Position numbers and translations under genes: made by a program | In this document: one piece after another, positions 1-12,075 of the stretch | How positions within the stretch are numbered: position 1 is the stretch's first letter | How the letters are laid out: every line of letters starts with the position of its first letter | Notes under the pieces: model-generated | Database searches by the model: none | What the model saw: the letters and a program-made list of their open reading frames with translations, nothing else | What the model was told of the DNA's origin: nothing | Source of the DNA: Diphasiastrum complanatum | Taxonomy: Eukaryota; Streptophyta; Lycopodiopsida; Lycopodiales; Lycopodiaceae | Reading direction: 5' to 3' | Assembly: GCA_029204225.1 (NCBI GenBank) | Contig: CM055099.1 | Coordinates: forward strand, 68,565,084-68,629,083 | DNA length: 64,000 bases

Positions 1-165
1 AAAAGCCTTGCCATCTCTGATCTTCCATTTGGAAATGGCTTGCTCATCGACACTGGGAAGTAGTTCAATTCCAATGACTCTTTCCCACAGTTCTTTGGCC
101 ATCAGTACTACTCTCATTCTGAAGTTCCATAAATGGTAATTTGAATCATCCAATTTCTCTACCAT
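1..165 (-). pseudogene. copia gag N-terminus, element E0 (runs off window)
   Basis: Read on the minus strand from an ATG at 165, this gives 55 residues that run off the left edge. They match the start of a Ty1/copia Gag: a LDDSNYHLWNFRMR stretch followed by a helical segment, as in other plant copia capsid proteins. Gag forms the virus-like particle in which reverse transcription takes place. The upstream leader has an in-frame stop just before this ATG, which supports the start. A tRNA-Met primer site lies about 180 bp upstream, as expected for this family. Only the N-terminus is visible, so whether the element is intact cannot be judged. Confidence 0.7.
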
Positions 166-340
166 TAGAGCAGACTATGATTGTGATCCATTTGGAATTT
201 TAAAATGAGTATATGCAAATAGTAGATTAATATGACTGAAAACAATAATAGCAACCGCCTACACTATATCAAAACAATTGTTCTGATATCATATGCTCTA
301 GATCTACCTTTAGGAATCAGATAACGAGCTCGAATATCAA

Positions 341-374
341 GCTAGCTCTGATACCATGCTAGCTCTGATACCAT
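341..374 (-). promoter_or_regulatory. duplicated copia primer binding site (tRNA-iMet)
   Basis: The minus strand carries TGGTATCAGAGC, the plant copia site that pairs with the 3' end of initiator tRNA-Met. Here it occurs twice in a perfect 17-bp tandem duplication (341-357 and 358-374). The copy at 362-373 directly adjoins the LTR, which starts TGCTGAAAATC at 374. Only one copy would be used to prime minus-strand DNA. Confidence 0.75.
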
Positions 375-1327
375 GCTGAAAATCGGACAGCTCAGAGAGG
401 TTAAGATTTCTCGGTGCATACAAACTACATTTATCGGATTCGGACAGATCCAGCTTCAAAGCCGTTGGATCTATGCAATTGATTCCATAGCCATGCACAA
501 AATTATAATGAATTAAAATTTTAGCTTTGCCAAAGCGTTGAACTAAATGCAAGGATGAAAGCAAAAATCGAGCAGTGCTATCAGTCATATAAAACAATAA
601 AATCTACAAAACAATGAATCTGCAAGTATGAATCAATTTGAACATGCAATCACCTTACACAAACTAAATGTAAGGTGATAGTCGATGTAGACTATCATCG
701 ACTTTCCTTGTATTTCTGCAAATGTTACAACTGTACCAATATTTACAACAGCTAATAAATGAATCTAGATTAGCATGAAATAAAGACGGAGAGGATAGAA
801 ATCCAACATTACTATCTATTCTTGAAAAGCTTTTCGGTCAAAGAGATTAGAATTGAGATTTTCATATTTGAACAAAGGTTGTACGAAATTTTGACAGTTC
901 ACACGTGTGAAAATCAATCTCCTTTATCTCCTTGATGTTAGAATCTCCAAAGATACCGACACTATAGCTTGTTAGAAAGCTAGTGAGATCTACTTTCCAT
1001 TGCAATTTGTTTCAAATCATTCTGATGGTCCTAGCAAAAGTTATTAGCTTTTGAAGAAGAGTAGAGAAAGTACCAAAACTCGAGTGGACACTATTTGATT
1101 TGACCCAAAATTGTATGTTTGAATCAAAATCTAATTTTAGTGTATACCAATCTACCAAACTCGAGATCTAGACAATGTTTTGAATTGTTTCACATATTGT
1201 TTCATACAAAGTGATTGTATTTGAGTCAATAGTGTTTTCCTTGAGCATTTCACGCATGCCAAAAAAGGGCCTATAGAAAGAAAGCAACATTCCTTTTTTG
1301 TTCATTACTAGAATTTTTCATAATCTA
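374..1327. repeat. E0 LTR and E1 leader, boundary not resolved
   Basis: The left part follows the minus-strand primer site and should be the 5' LTR of E0. The right part, from roughly 900, resembles the leaders of the other copia elements here and leads into the E1 gag at 1328. No clear LTR end or plus-strand primer site was found between them. A hairpin cluster lies at 651-703 and a CACACGTGTG palindrome at 900-909. No gene is visible. Confidence 0.45.
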
Positions 1328-2654
1328 ATGGCATCTGTGGAAGGATATCTGTTAGAGGCTAGTGAAAGATTAAACACCTCCAACTATTCAATTTGGAAGG
1401 TTAGAATGAAGTCTAGTCTTATACTCCAAGATGTAATGGACATAGTACTAGGACTTGAGGAGGAGCCTCAAGGTCAACAAGAAGTACAAAAATTTAAGAA
1501 GAGAGCTAGAATGGCTCTTCACTTCATAAAAATGAATATCTCTAATGAGATCTTAAGAGAAAATGAATCTTGCACCACTGCTAAAAAATTTTGGGATACA
1601 CTCAAGGCAATCTATAAAGCTAAGAATACTTCTAGAATACTCACTCTTAAAAATTAGATCTTTCAAGGTTTTCAAAGAAGTGAGGAGAGTGCTTCAAACT
1701 ATGTATTGAGAGTTAAAGATCTTCATAGGGAGTTTGCTTGTGTTGGTGTGACAATCAATCAAGATGAGCTAGTACAAGTCATTCTTAATGGCTTGAAAGA
1801 AGACTATGAAAATCTTGTTCAATCCTTTGTTATTAAGGAGGAGTTACCGAACTTGGAGACTCTTCAAGAAATCCTTATCTTTAAAAAAGCTAGACAAGAG
1901 TATAAACTCTTGAGGATGAACAAGCTCAAACATATTGAAGATGGCAAAGTTCTCTTTGTCAATGACAAGCACAAAGGGAGGAGCAAGAATCACAATTCTC
2001 AAGCCTTTACCAAAGACAAAGCAAAGGATAAAGACAAAGATGGAGAAGAAGATTATTCATCTCATCCTTCTACCTCCAAATTCAAGAAGAAAAAGATCAA
2101 GTGTTTCTTTTGTGGCAAGAAGGGGCATTATGCCACTAATTGCTTCAAGAAGAAGAATCGAGACAATCAAGCCAACATTATCAAAGAAGATCCATTTGCA
2201 AGTGAAGGAGAAGAATCCCTCATGGTGTTAACTTTTTTCTCAAGTTTCTCCTCTACACCCTTCAATGATGTATCCTGGTATATTGATAGTGGTGCTTGAT
2301 CACGTGTTGCTCCAAGAATTCTTTTGTTTCTATTGTACCTTTTCAAGGACATAAGAAATCAATCTACACAGCTATTGGTCATGAATGTACTATTGAAGGA
2401 ATTGGAAGTGTCCCTTGAAGCTTGCAACTTCTAAGATTTTATCTCTTTCCAATGTTCTTTTTGTTCCTAGACTCACAAAGAATGTTGTAAGTGTTGGAAA
2501 GTTGCTTGATGATGGACTTGATGTGGAATTCAACATCAATACTTGTGTTATTAAGAAAGGTGATACGATCCTAGCATATGGATCTAATTATGGTGGCATT
2601 TTCAAGTTAGATCTACATGGCTGTTGGGCCCCATGCTTAGGGAGGAGAGATTGA
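1328..2654 (+). pseudogene. copia gag-protease relic, element E1
   Basis: This plus-strand reading begins MASVEGYLLEASERL and is a copia Gag followed by the start of pol. A stop (TAG) falls at about 1655, and a downstream frame (1706-2299) contains a CCHC zinc knuckle, CFFCGKKGHYATNC, which binds RNA in the particle. The aspartic protease motif WYIDSGA is followed at once by a TGA where the family has DSGASSHM. A shifted frame (2415-2654) carries the segment between protease and integrase (LTKNVVSVGKLLDDGLDVEF). Integrase, reverse transcriptase and the 3' LTR are missing; the element stops near 2640. It resembles M0 and M1 in this window and cannot make a polyprotein. Confidence 0.85.
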
Positions 2655-3111
2655 GAATTCGATGTTGTACAGTTTTGGTGATCTCAAAAGTCAAAAGCTC
2701 CTACTGCTAGGATGGGCTGCATCACCATTGAAGATGAAGTAGAACCAACAATATTACCTCCAAAAGCAAGGCATGAAGAAATTCCTGGCACTGAAAGTTG
2801 GCAAGTGCTCTGTTGAAATTTGATCAAGATTCTACTTGAATGTGATTCAGGGTACTTGCAGGTTTTCACATACAATATTTTCTTTTGAGCTAAATCTTCT
2901 TACAATACTCAGAGCAATAACAAGGTCTGTTTTCTATCAGTAGCTACTTTCTGCAATCCTCAATTGAATTACAGTGGAGAAGCACAACAAAAACAGCACA
3001 CAATTAACAGGAGATGATTAGTAACTATCTTAGAATCATAATTATTGGCAATGATCTGCCATATAAACCTGCAGCTTCGATCAGCAACCAAAAATTATCT
3101 AGGTTACAATC
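2640..3111. other. flank between E1 and TRM gene, possible exon fragment
   Basis: This stretch holds the truncated right border of E1 and the likely 3' UTR of the minus-strand TRM gene. On the plus strand, 2688-2820 reads about 40 residues without a stop (including ARMGCITIEDEVEPTILPPK) with protein-like composition, ending in TGA. It could be an exon remnant of an interrupted gene, or chance. I do not recognise the family. Confidence 0.3.
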
Positions 3112-6100
3112 TCAAAGAATTTCACCAACCCGCTGTAATTTGATGATCTCGGTTATTATGTCTTCCATCATCATCTTAAAGATCATCCTCTCCACGTCTA
3201 GTCCTACTTCCATCACTTCTTCTTTCAGATCAGCCCACTTACCAAGGCCCGAGTTCATATCTTTCTCAACAAGCTCGTCAGTAACACTTCCTGCTAACTC
3301 TCTCCATTGGCAAGTCTGTCGATGTATTTCCTGTATAAGCTCCTTCTGTCTAGAAAGTCGTGGATTCAAGAACACCTCCCCAGACAAAGGATCATTATTC
3401 CATAAAGAGTGCAACTTGAAACTCAAGGCCTCATTGAGACAATCAAATAGCAACTTTCTTTGGAGAAATGAGCCCCTCAACTGCTTTAATGCAAGCATCG
3501 ATATAAAGCCCTGGTCGTCGTCATCTGAAGGACTCAACTCTGAATTATATTCTCTACACACAGGAGAATTATCCTGATTCTCTACTTTTTCAAATATAGC
3601 AGCTTCAATTGGCATCTCCTGTTCCAAGGACCAGCTCATTAATTTTTCTTCTGATAAAAATTTTGATGAAGAGAGAATTTTATGCATATATCTCACTTCA
3701 TCTTCTGCGCAAGCCATATCAATTGCTTCTTTAATACCAAGTGAGCATGGATCGATATGCCTTATTCTGGAAATGCCAAGTATGGCCTCCATAATTCTCT
3801 CACTTTGAATAAAGTCCTCATTTGTGCAGCTGGCATCACTCTCTCGAACTCTCAAACGAGGAACAGAAGACAAGTTGGAAGACACCTTGCCTTGCAAATT
3901 GTCAGGTGCTTCATTACTGGACACTGACAGACAGCAATTTATCGTCAGAGTTTTTCGTTTCTCTTGTTCCAACAATCACAATTTTGAATCTTAAATGTAC
4001 TAGGCTTTAGTTCCTCCTGGCAGTTCTGATTAAGGTTAGAACAGACACTGGTGATTAGTTTCACTTGTCAATGCTACATCTAATTAATTTCAGCAGACAA
4101 TAAATCAACATAAAAAAGAAATGCTGACCTTCCTCTCTTTTGGATTCGTCTAAGTTTTTGGGACTCTCATCTTGGAGGGGTATATCTAAAATGGAAACTG
4201 GGGTGAGTTGATGACAACTTTTATCCAGGAAGTCCCTTCCCTTGCTTGAATGAAATTCATTTGGACTGACTCCTTCAAATTCAGGGCTCAACACCTTGTC
4301 AGTGGCATTAATCTCATCAGTGAACTGTCCAGCAGAATTACAAATCTGGTTAGAAACAAATCTGCTTTGCAGGACAACAGCAAAGTGTAAGAATAAATAA
4401 AGAACTTGCTCTAAAGCAGATGCTTGAAATGCAAATGTTCTTGGGAAACGTTTATTCATGATTTGAATATTGGAATAGAGAAACAAACTGCGGCAAGTTA
4501 TCAGGATGTTTAATTTTCTAGTACAAACCTCCACCGACAGAAGTTGAGAAACTTCTTGGCAAGTGACAGTGGAATGGCATGCATTAGGTGGCTGATCTGA
4601 TCGAAAAAGTGTTACGGGAGAGCCAGTTTTGCAAGCATCAGCAGAGTCCTCCCACGTAGTCCTGCCACATGACTCTATTGACTTTGCAAGGCTTAAACCC
4701 TCAGAAAGACTGTTTAAAGAAAGTTCCTGTAGTACCTTGACAACTTTAGTACTCTTATTTGACTCCAGCAACTCAGCACTGAGAATGTCTGCATGATTAT
4801 TCTTTCTTTCTCCAGGTTTGGTAAGATCTTTGAAGAATGTCAAAGCCGGAGGAGCTTGGCTACATCGTGAATAAACATTTTCTTTGTAATTCTCTCCCTT
4901 AACTGTTATTCCTGTTCCAACTACACTTCCTATGTCCTTGCTATGTATAGTATCCATGTTCTCTTGCACCAGATTAGCAGGTTCTATTCTTTTATTTTTA
5001 CTCGGATCTGATGTTGCAGCACCAGTCTTGATGACTTTTTTGGAAGTCAATTGTCGCTTTGATCTGAGTTTCTGGTCCATATTGATTTGCTGTTTGCTAC
5101 CATTCTTAACAGGTTTTTTTTGAGCATGGCCTTTACCTCCCAACATTGTCCCAACTGGCGGACGGCAACTTTCTCGATCTTCTAGAAGGGTGGACTCTGT
5201 CTGGATTTTACCATTTCTGGTAGCTAAAGACAATTTGGTTGTAGGAACACAAGGGTCTGGAGTAACTCTCCTCCGTGATAACGATTTCACTGCAGAGGTT
5301 TCACCTCTCTTTTGATCTTCGTCAGCACTGGTGCTCTGTTTTCTTTTTGTGAGCCTCTGTACCTGACCTGGAGCACAGTGCTTGTTACAACTAACATTTT
5401 TTTCAGCATTGAAGCTAGAAAGATTTAGCTGTTTAAAAGAGTGACATGGTACTGAAAATTTTGTTAATGCTTGCATCTTTTCCTTCACGTTAACTGCTGA
5501 CACTGGAGTTTTGGAAGAACCACTCTCTTCTTGTTGTGAGCGATGTTCAGTTGGTAAATCTAGTACGTCCATGAGTGTGCTTCTCTTTTCAACAAGTACT
5601 GCATCTTCTTGTTGAAAAGAGGGCTGATGGACTAATTCATGTGGCGGTTTTACTAAGAACCCTGTTGCCATCTCTTCAGGTCTGGTGTTAGCTCCATCAA
5701 GGCAAATCTGCTGGAGATATCCTTTTACACTTCTAATTCGAACAAGTGATGCTTTTGTTGAAGAGATCGTAGAGAGTCCTTCCTTTAAATTTTTACATTG
5801 TTTCAAAGAATCTTGACCACCAGATGAAAGAGTTTGCATATGTTTTGCATTCCCAATAGAAACATAAGGTGGTTTACTTGAGCCGGCCATTGTGGCTCCA
5901 ACTTGATTTGAAATTATCACCTGCATGCCAGCAGTCTTCTTGATTGCAGCACACCCTGAATCTTCTTTCTTGGCATCTTGTTTTTTAGAAACCTCAAAAC
6001 AATCTGCACTATATCTTCTTGGAAAATCTTTGGTGTGACTTGGTTTTCTACGGTCCTTCATACTTCCCAACTCGCCATGATAGCTATTTTTTCTATCAGG

Positions 6101-9100
6101 TCTAATGACTGGTAAGGACTCCATAGATTCCAAAGGGAGAGGTGAAAAGGGTCGTCTTTTTGGCATTCGCTGTGAATTTTGTTTAAGATGAAATATTCTG
6201 GCATTTCCATCTTCTTTGCTGTTGCAAGTTTTGCTCAATGGCTGATTTTTTAATAACTTGTTTGCATTAGCTACCAGATTTGTATGGTTATGCTTCAGTC
6301 TTTTCCTACGTTCGAGAGTTTCCATCGTTCGTATTGAATCAGTTTCACTTTCGGAATCCTTGGAAGGAGTAGCTTCAACAGCCGAAACACAAAACTGACT
6401 GCTTTGTGGTACATGTGGATCTACAAGTTTAGCACCCCCACGATGTAATGCTGCCTTACAATTACTTAGTAAATTCGGGCTTTCATTTGAGGAGTTAGAC
6501 TTGCTATGGGGTTTGGAGGGATTGCAAACAGATTGGATATGCAATGGTGTCACATTTAGACTTGACAAGTGGAATGGATTTGAATCTTCATCAGAAGGTT
6601 CCTTAATGCCTTTCATGTTCAATCTAGGTGCTAAGGGGTTTTGCATGTGAAGCTTCTTGGACAACATCCCATCTGTTATGACCTGTGATTGCTTGTCATG
6701 CATCTTATCCAAAGGATTCCCCGCAAATACAGAGAACTTTCCCATCAGAGATTGCCTTCTGATATTTTCTGCCTGCCCTTCATGGAGCTGATCCCTAAGC
6801 AAGAAAGGCTCTTGTTTGTGATGTGAGAGCTCTTGAAGTGAACGGAGTTCTAGCTGATCTATCTGCTTCAAGATGTCCTCATCCTTGGAGAGCTTTGTTT
6901 CAGGAAAAGATTCAAGACCCATAAGCCGTGCCACCACCCCTGGAGCACGTTTTTGCACTCTATTTTCAACAAATTTGCTGTTTGTCCCACGATCAGATAG
7001 TTCTTTACTTGCAGCAATCTTTTTGGGGCTTGGAAAGCCACCTCGATTCTCATCAGCAATCTGACTCCAAGAGAGGACAAAAAAACACACATTGATGATC
7101 ATACTGTTATTCGTGGACATCAACAGCAAACCTTGACAAGGGCACAAAGAAAGACCTTGCATATAAAGTCCCACAAATCAAGTTTCAACAGAGCCTTTGT
7201 ATTTTGATAATACTTGCAGTATTAGCATATTCCCGGCTGGTAATCATTGCCACCTAACACATCTACATTTTCACATTCCTGATAATAAGCAATTATGGAT
7301 CCAGTTCACATCCATCCACTACTAATACATTCCACACTCAAAACATTTCATAACCTAATGTTGTGCGGCAACAATCTGTAAACGTCACACTATAAACTAA
7401 AATATTGTGATATTAGTCTATTAGGGATGGGATGCTGCCACACTTTGATCTGTCAAGATTCAATGCCCTTGGAGGACCAAAATCCTCCATTCGAAAGATA
7501 GGCGCATATTCTACTTGAATGTCATGTGAAGGTTAATTTTGAGAGCGACCATTCATACCATAAGTACTTGCACAGAGGCGAACGGTCACTTAAAATGGGC
7601 ACGATTTTGAACTTCCAAATATTTTATCATGGAGAGATGGCATTGAAAGGCTACAGCTTCTTCACCCCTTTCAGTTAAAGGGGCAATTGGAACCTTTGCT
7701 AGTCATGTTGAGGGCCGATTCTCATGACTTTGTTGTCCATTACTTTCCAGCATTGTGGTTTATATTAAACTCTTCCATTAACATGGTAGGAGCTCAGACC
7801 TATTTCCCTACCACCAGCCCAACATGGTACACTCTCAAAAAGAAGCTCAAAAAGCTAGAACCCCTTCTTAACCAAATCGTTTTTATGAGGCCAGAGGTTG
7901 ACAACCTCAAGACATAAATAGCGGAACTGAAGAAAGTTGGAGCAACGTGAAGGGACTTCAATGACTCTCAAAAGAGAAGTTGAGAGAGCAAATCTCTCAA
8001 CATTTGAGTGCATAGAGTCCCAGATATACATGACGAACTTACTGGAGAATAGAGAATGTGTAAGAGTGGCGACCTGTTGGAGTCTCTCCTCTCTTGCGTG
8101 TGTGAATGCCTCTCTCCACGAATGCTTTGGATGATAAATGTCAAAGCACTTACGCATACTTGCCAATCAGAATGGGAACTTCAATTGGTATCAAAGACAT
8201 GTTAATGATTGTGACAATTCATAGATGAGCAGAGAAATCAATCCTTGTAGAAAAGGGAGGATCTGATTTGTATTGCTTGCAGTAGAGAGAGAAAAATTTG
8301 TAAACACCTAGTACAGCCTACATTCTTGAAGTCTGAAGGCCTGTTTGGAGATGATAACATCCATGGAGGGGGACAACTGGGTTGAAGCCAACCTTATCTG
8401 TGTTATATGCTGCACGAATGTGGAGGATGGCATTCCATTTGCGAGCAGCAAAGCCCGTCATGGAGTTCTCTTAGGGATCAAGATGCCAATCCAAGATTGA
8501 AGACCATATAGGAGCAACCACGGGCATGCAGATCCGCCACGAAGAAGGCGTGTAAATCTGAAGCCTGATCTGAAAACATGGTGGTCGGAGCCATGGATCC
8601 CATAGTGAAGATGCTACGTGTTTTGGTATGGATAATCATTGGTAAATGGAAAGCAGCACATAAGCAGCAGGCTATGGATCCTGTTGGAGAGGACAATTGG
8701 TGAGAGGAGAAATGGCGCCACTGAAACTATTTTCAAAAATTTGGTGGAAAGGCAAATATTGGTCCTAAAGGGAGGGGTCAAGCCCTTGATCAATGTTCCT
8801 TGCCCTTTTGTTCTTAGAATTATGTTCTTGCCCGTTATAGATAAAATGTGAACACTTGGAACCATCCAAATTGAAAAGTAGGGTACAAACCTAAGTGCAG
8901 ACCCTTGACCCTTCATTATAATAATCCCCAGTTAAGGGTTTGATGTCTTTCTTTCTAGAATTTTAAGTTCGTAAAGTGTTTTACTTGAAGGGAGCCCAAA
9001 AGTCATAATTGAAATTAAAATGATGTAAAAAGTGGCAATGCACAAAACTCCATCAAGCCGAGATTGTAGGGGGACACCTCCTTAACTCAAAATGACCTTC

Positions 9101-12075
9101 ATTTTCCTCCATTTGTTTGGAAGGATCTGCTACGTCTTTCCTCCAAAGACGGGAAAAAGTGCCTAAAGCAGAAAACAAAGTGTAGGTTTGCATTATCAAA
9201 TGTTTTATTTCCAGTCTATTTTTTCACTGGTTGTATGAGTGACTATCTATGCTATCCAGAGACCAAAAAATTCAAACAACCAGACACTGTTGTACCAATT
9301 TACAGATGATCAAGTGGCACCTGAACTTGTCCAATACCAGGCATCCCAATATTTCTTTAAATTACTGGCTGTAAAGCATATTTGGAATGACAACTTATGT
9401 AATCTCCTTCACTTACAAGCTGAACCGATCATTAGCTGATGCAAATGGTTGTAAACTTGGAAGCGTTCATGTTGTCGAGAGTGAGGAAACCTATGGTAAG
9501 AATTTTTGAGTAAGATATTTAAAATAAGAAATCTAATGACAATGAGCAAGCTATGAGGTCTGATAATCATTCAAGAAACTAGGCCAGTAGAAGATGGTGT
9601 ACTACCAAGTGAACACCTGAGGCAGATTCAATTTGATAAAAGGAAGCAGAAAGCATTATGCATCGTAGATATGTCGGTTGACGATAATTTCATACCACAT
9701 ATAAGTTTCACTAAAACATCAATCCAAGCATGGGAAATGCTTAAAAGAATTTCTGAAGTTACTTCGTCAACATGACTATTGTTCTTGTTACCGAAGTTGC
9801 ATGCTATGGATGATGGTCAAAAAGACCATACAATTTGACACGAATCAAGGAGATTAAATCATATGGTGAACATCACAAAGCGAATCAAGAAAAAATGGAA
9901 ATAGTTCTAATAAAGATGTAATTGATGAGGCATTGGCAATGATGTCAATGTCAAAGATGGGTAGAGGCAATGAAAGAAACTCAAGAAACCAATCTACGTT
10001 CAATGGAAAACCAAAGAGAGTAAATTGTTTCCATTGTGGAAAACAAGGTCACCATGCGTCAGAGCATATATCCAAGAATGATCACAACACCTATCAAAGT
10101 AAAGGACCATGTTTCTATTGCAGGAAACCAGGTCATCTGGATGATCGCTGACACATTAAATAGTATGCACAAAGCGTAAGAGGAAGAGAAAGAGGAAATT
10201 CAAACAGATTTCCTAATCAATCTCAAGATAGTGAAGAAGACGATTCAACAAACTTTCTAGAGGAACAGCCTCACCAATATTAAAATTGTGAACAAGAGGA
10301 ATGGCAAGAAAAACATGAATACCTTCTAATGGCAATTCAATCTCAGGAAGAGCACACTGACAATGAAGGCAAAGAGAAAATGTCAATTGTATTTGATGAT
10401 GATTCATGGTTTCTTGAAGACAGTACAAAGAAAGTTGGAAGTTGATCACTATAACCTTGGGTTCTTGAGTGGCCTAGATGCTCTCTTGAACAATACCAAA
10501 ATTTGCAACCCACATTGAGAACGTTTTCATGGATCATTAAAGAACATTACTATTATATGCGCTTGTATACGACTGGGATCACATGGAAATTAACAATCAC
10601 TAAAATGCTAGAAGCTCAGTTAGCAAAAGTATCATGGTCATTTATAAACTCCATATTTTGATTGCGACTGACCACTGAGATAGTAGTTCCTCTGGCTTAG
10701 TGGGCCTTCGGCCTCCATATATTGATTGCCAATGAGCACTGAAATATTAGAAAACTAAGTACATTAAATAGAGAGAGAGAGAGAGAGAGAGTGATCTTTT
10801 TATGTGATCCACAAAAAAAAAACTTTATAGACTTTACATCCCATAAACATAATCGAGATATAAGTAAATATAGAACACAGTAGCCCACATAGAAACAAAG
10901 TTTTTGACTCCCTTGTGACTTGTGAATAGCAATTAAGAAGGAATGCTTAGCTGGAGGCTTACTGGCTTTTTTGATAGAAACCTACCAGCAAGAGCTTTGC
11001 CATTGGTAATTTATCATCATTGGAGTCCTTTCCTGGTTGTGGTAATGCCTCTGTAACAAACAGCAACGCACAGCAAATATCAGACCATTATCTTTTTGCA
11101 CAAGTATTCACTTGAGAGATGCAGAGACCGCATCAAGAAAACAGAGATTGGGAAGAATAAATAGCACTGAAACCACTTCAACACTAATTGAACTGCTGCT
11201 ATATAGGACCGCATAACATAAAACAAAAGAGAAGCTACTGAAGGAGCTCAAAGAACAAGTGTTAGTATTCTTACAAATAATATATCCAAGAATCAAACCT
11301 TAACATGACTTATAAAATAGAACAAGTAGACTATTGAAGATTTTTCCTGTCTCAGAATGTTTTTGGAGGTGAGACTTTCTGGTTTGTAGAAAAGGAATAT
11401 TACAAGATCACTGTGCAAGAATTCAGTGACCGTTGTCCAAAACAAGCAAGACTAAGATATTCAAGGCAAACTCTTTAATGTGTCTTTTACGTGCATTCAT
11501 AGAATGACACTAAAGCTGAAAAAGCAAATGCAGCAATTTCCAACTACATCTATGGCATCCATGCGATCATAAGCTAAAGGGTGTCATGTGAATAAAAGCC
11601 ATACGTTCACTCGAGTGGGAGCTCAGATAATCAGTGGCAGATGTTCATTCACCAAGGACTGAAAGGCCAAACTTTTCTTAAGCAGTGAATGAATTGCAGT
11701 CAAAGTTCCTTATTAAAACTGCTTCAAAAATCAGGGGCAATACCATGGGAAAAAATGGAAGAGTATTGGCCCACTCTCCACAAATAAGCGCACGTCTCCA
11801 CAAAACAGGAAAGAATGCTGATAAACTAGCTCACGACAGGAAAATTTCTCATGATTGAAGCAATTTCAGCTTTAAAGTATGATTTCAAGCAACTCCACGT
11901 CTACAGGATTTGAATTTAGGATATGTTGCGTACTTGAAATGGAATGATTTTTGCCGGATTTCATGTTTCGGTCAAATAGCTGAAATAACGCGCTCATGTA
12001 TCCTCCCCTTTTGCTGACATGCTGCTTATCTGTATCGGACACACTGAATAACGATTTTCCTGGAGTCTCACTCAT
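3112..12075 (-). CDS. TON1-recruiting-motif (TRM/LONGIFOLIA-like) protein, five exons
   Basis: Five exons can be joined in phase: 12075-11934, 11050-10986, 7060-4529, 4345-4129 and 3923-3112. They total 3768 nt, or 1255 residues plus stop, and every intron has GT...AG ends. The N-terminus has a FQLFDRN segment (about residue 30), then MAKLLLIADENRGGFP across the exon 2/3 junction (about 64-80), then VARLMGLE (about 112-119), the signature of DUF3741/TRM proteins. The last exon (about 270 residues) carries a DUF4378-type region with QRKLLFDCLNEAL and ends in the hydrophobic/acidic helix VGLDVERMIFKMMMEDIITE, which resembles the C-terminal TON1-binding motif. In Arabidopsis, TRM proteins bring TON1 and PP2A to cortical microtubules and affect cell elongation. 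The middle is basic, serine-rich and probably disordered. The choice of first ATG rests on conserved sequence downstream of it; 5' UTR exons are not resolved. The long frame continuing above 7060 is intron. Confidence 0.85.
9585..10445 (+). pseudogene. old copia gag relic inside TRM intron 2
   Basis: A decayed plus-strand Gag reading. It starts with a capsid-like helix block (KRKQKALCIVDMSVDDNF, then AWEMLKRISE) containing stops. At 10027-10150 it has two zinc knuckles, CFHCGKQGHHASEH and CFYCRKPGHLDDR. The last cysteine is histidine in the first knuckle and a TGA stop in the second. Near 10395 DDSWFLEDS is a worn protease motif. It is antisense to the host gene and clearly older than the other elements. 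No LTRs were found around it. Confidence 0.65.
10771..10791. repeat. (GA)n microsatellite
   Basis: Uninterrupted GA repeat of about 21 bp within intron 2 of the TRM gene. Confidence 0.95.
10986..11050 (-). CDS. TRM gene exon 2 (65-nt microexon)
   Basis: A 65-nt exon between acceptor TTACAG and donor CTG|GTAGGT. It supplies two bases to a split codon and then 21 codons ending LPMAKLLL. This continues directly into IADENRGGFP of exon 3, exactly as in the family. The phase match at both ends is the main support. Confidence 0.85.
11051..11933 (-). other. TRM intron 1
   Basis: An 883-nt intron between exons 1 and 2, with GT and AG ends. No repeat, RNA gene or coding segment is recognised in it. 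Confidence 0.75.
11934..12075 (-). CDS. TRM gene exon 1
   Basis: Begins ATG and encodes 47 residues plus one base, including GGYMSALFQLFDRNMKSGK, the conserved N-terminal block of the family. The donor is CAA|GTACGC at 11933, phase 1. It joins exon 2 to make a lysine codon. It lies about 5 kb from the main exon, so automated gene finders may drop it. Confidence 0.8.

Larger units (their letters stand above)
7061..10985 (-). other. TRM intron 2 (3.9 kb) with retroelement debris
   Basis: This intron separates exon 2 from the main exon. It holds a copia gag relic (9585-10445), a (GA)n run at 10771-10791, and at 8187-8198 a sequence two mismatches from the plant tRNA-Met primer site. The remainder has no recognisable gene; the short frames in it look like chance. 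Confidence 0.7.

Noticed and set aside
3014-3577. 187-codon plus-strand frame opposite the last TRM exon
   Set aside because: It is a shadow of the DUF4378-coding exon, which has conserved residues on the minus strand.
7061-7174. ATG at 7174 as the start of the TRM protein
   Set aside because: The residues before 7060 are intron: a CAG acceptor precedes IADENRGGFP and exons 1 and 2 join there in phase.
7687-8916. Several short frames in TRM intron 2
   Set aside because: Conflicting strands, no domains, and inside a well-supported intron.
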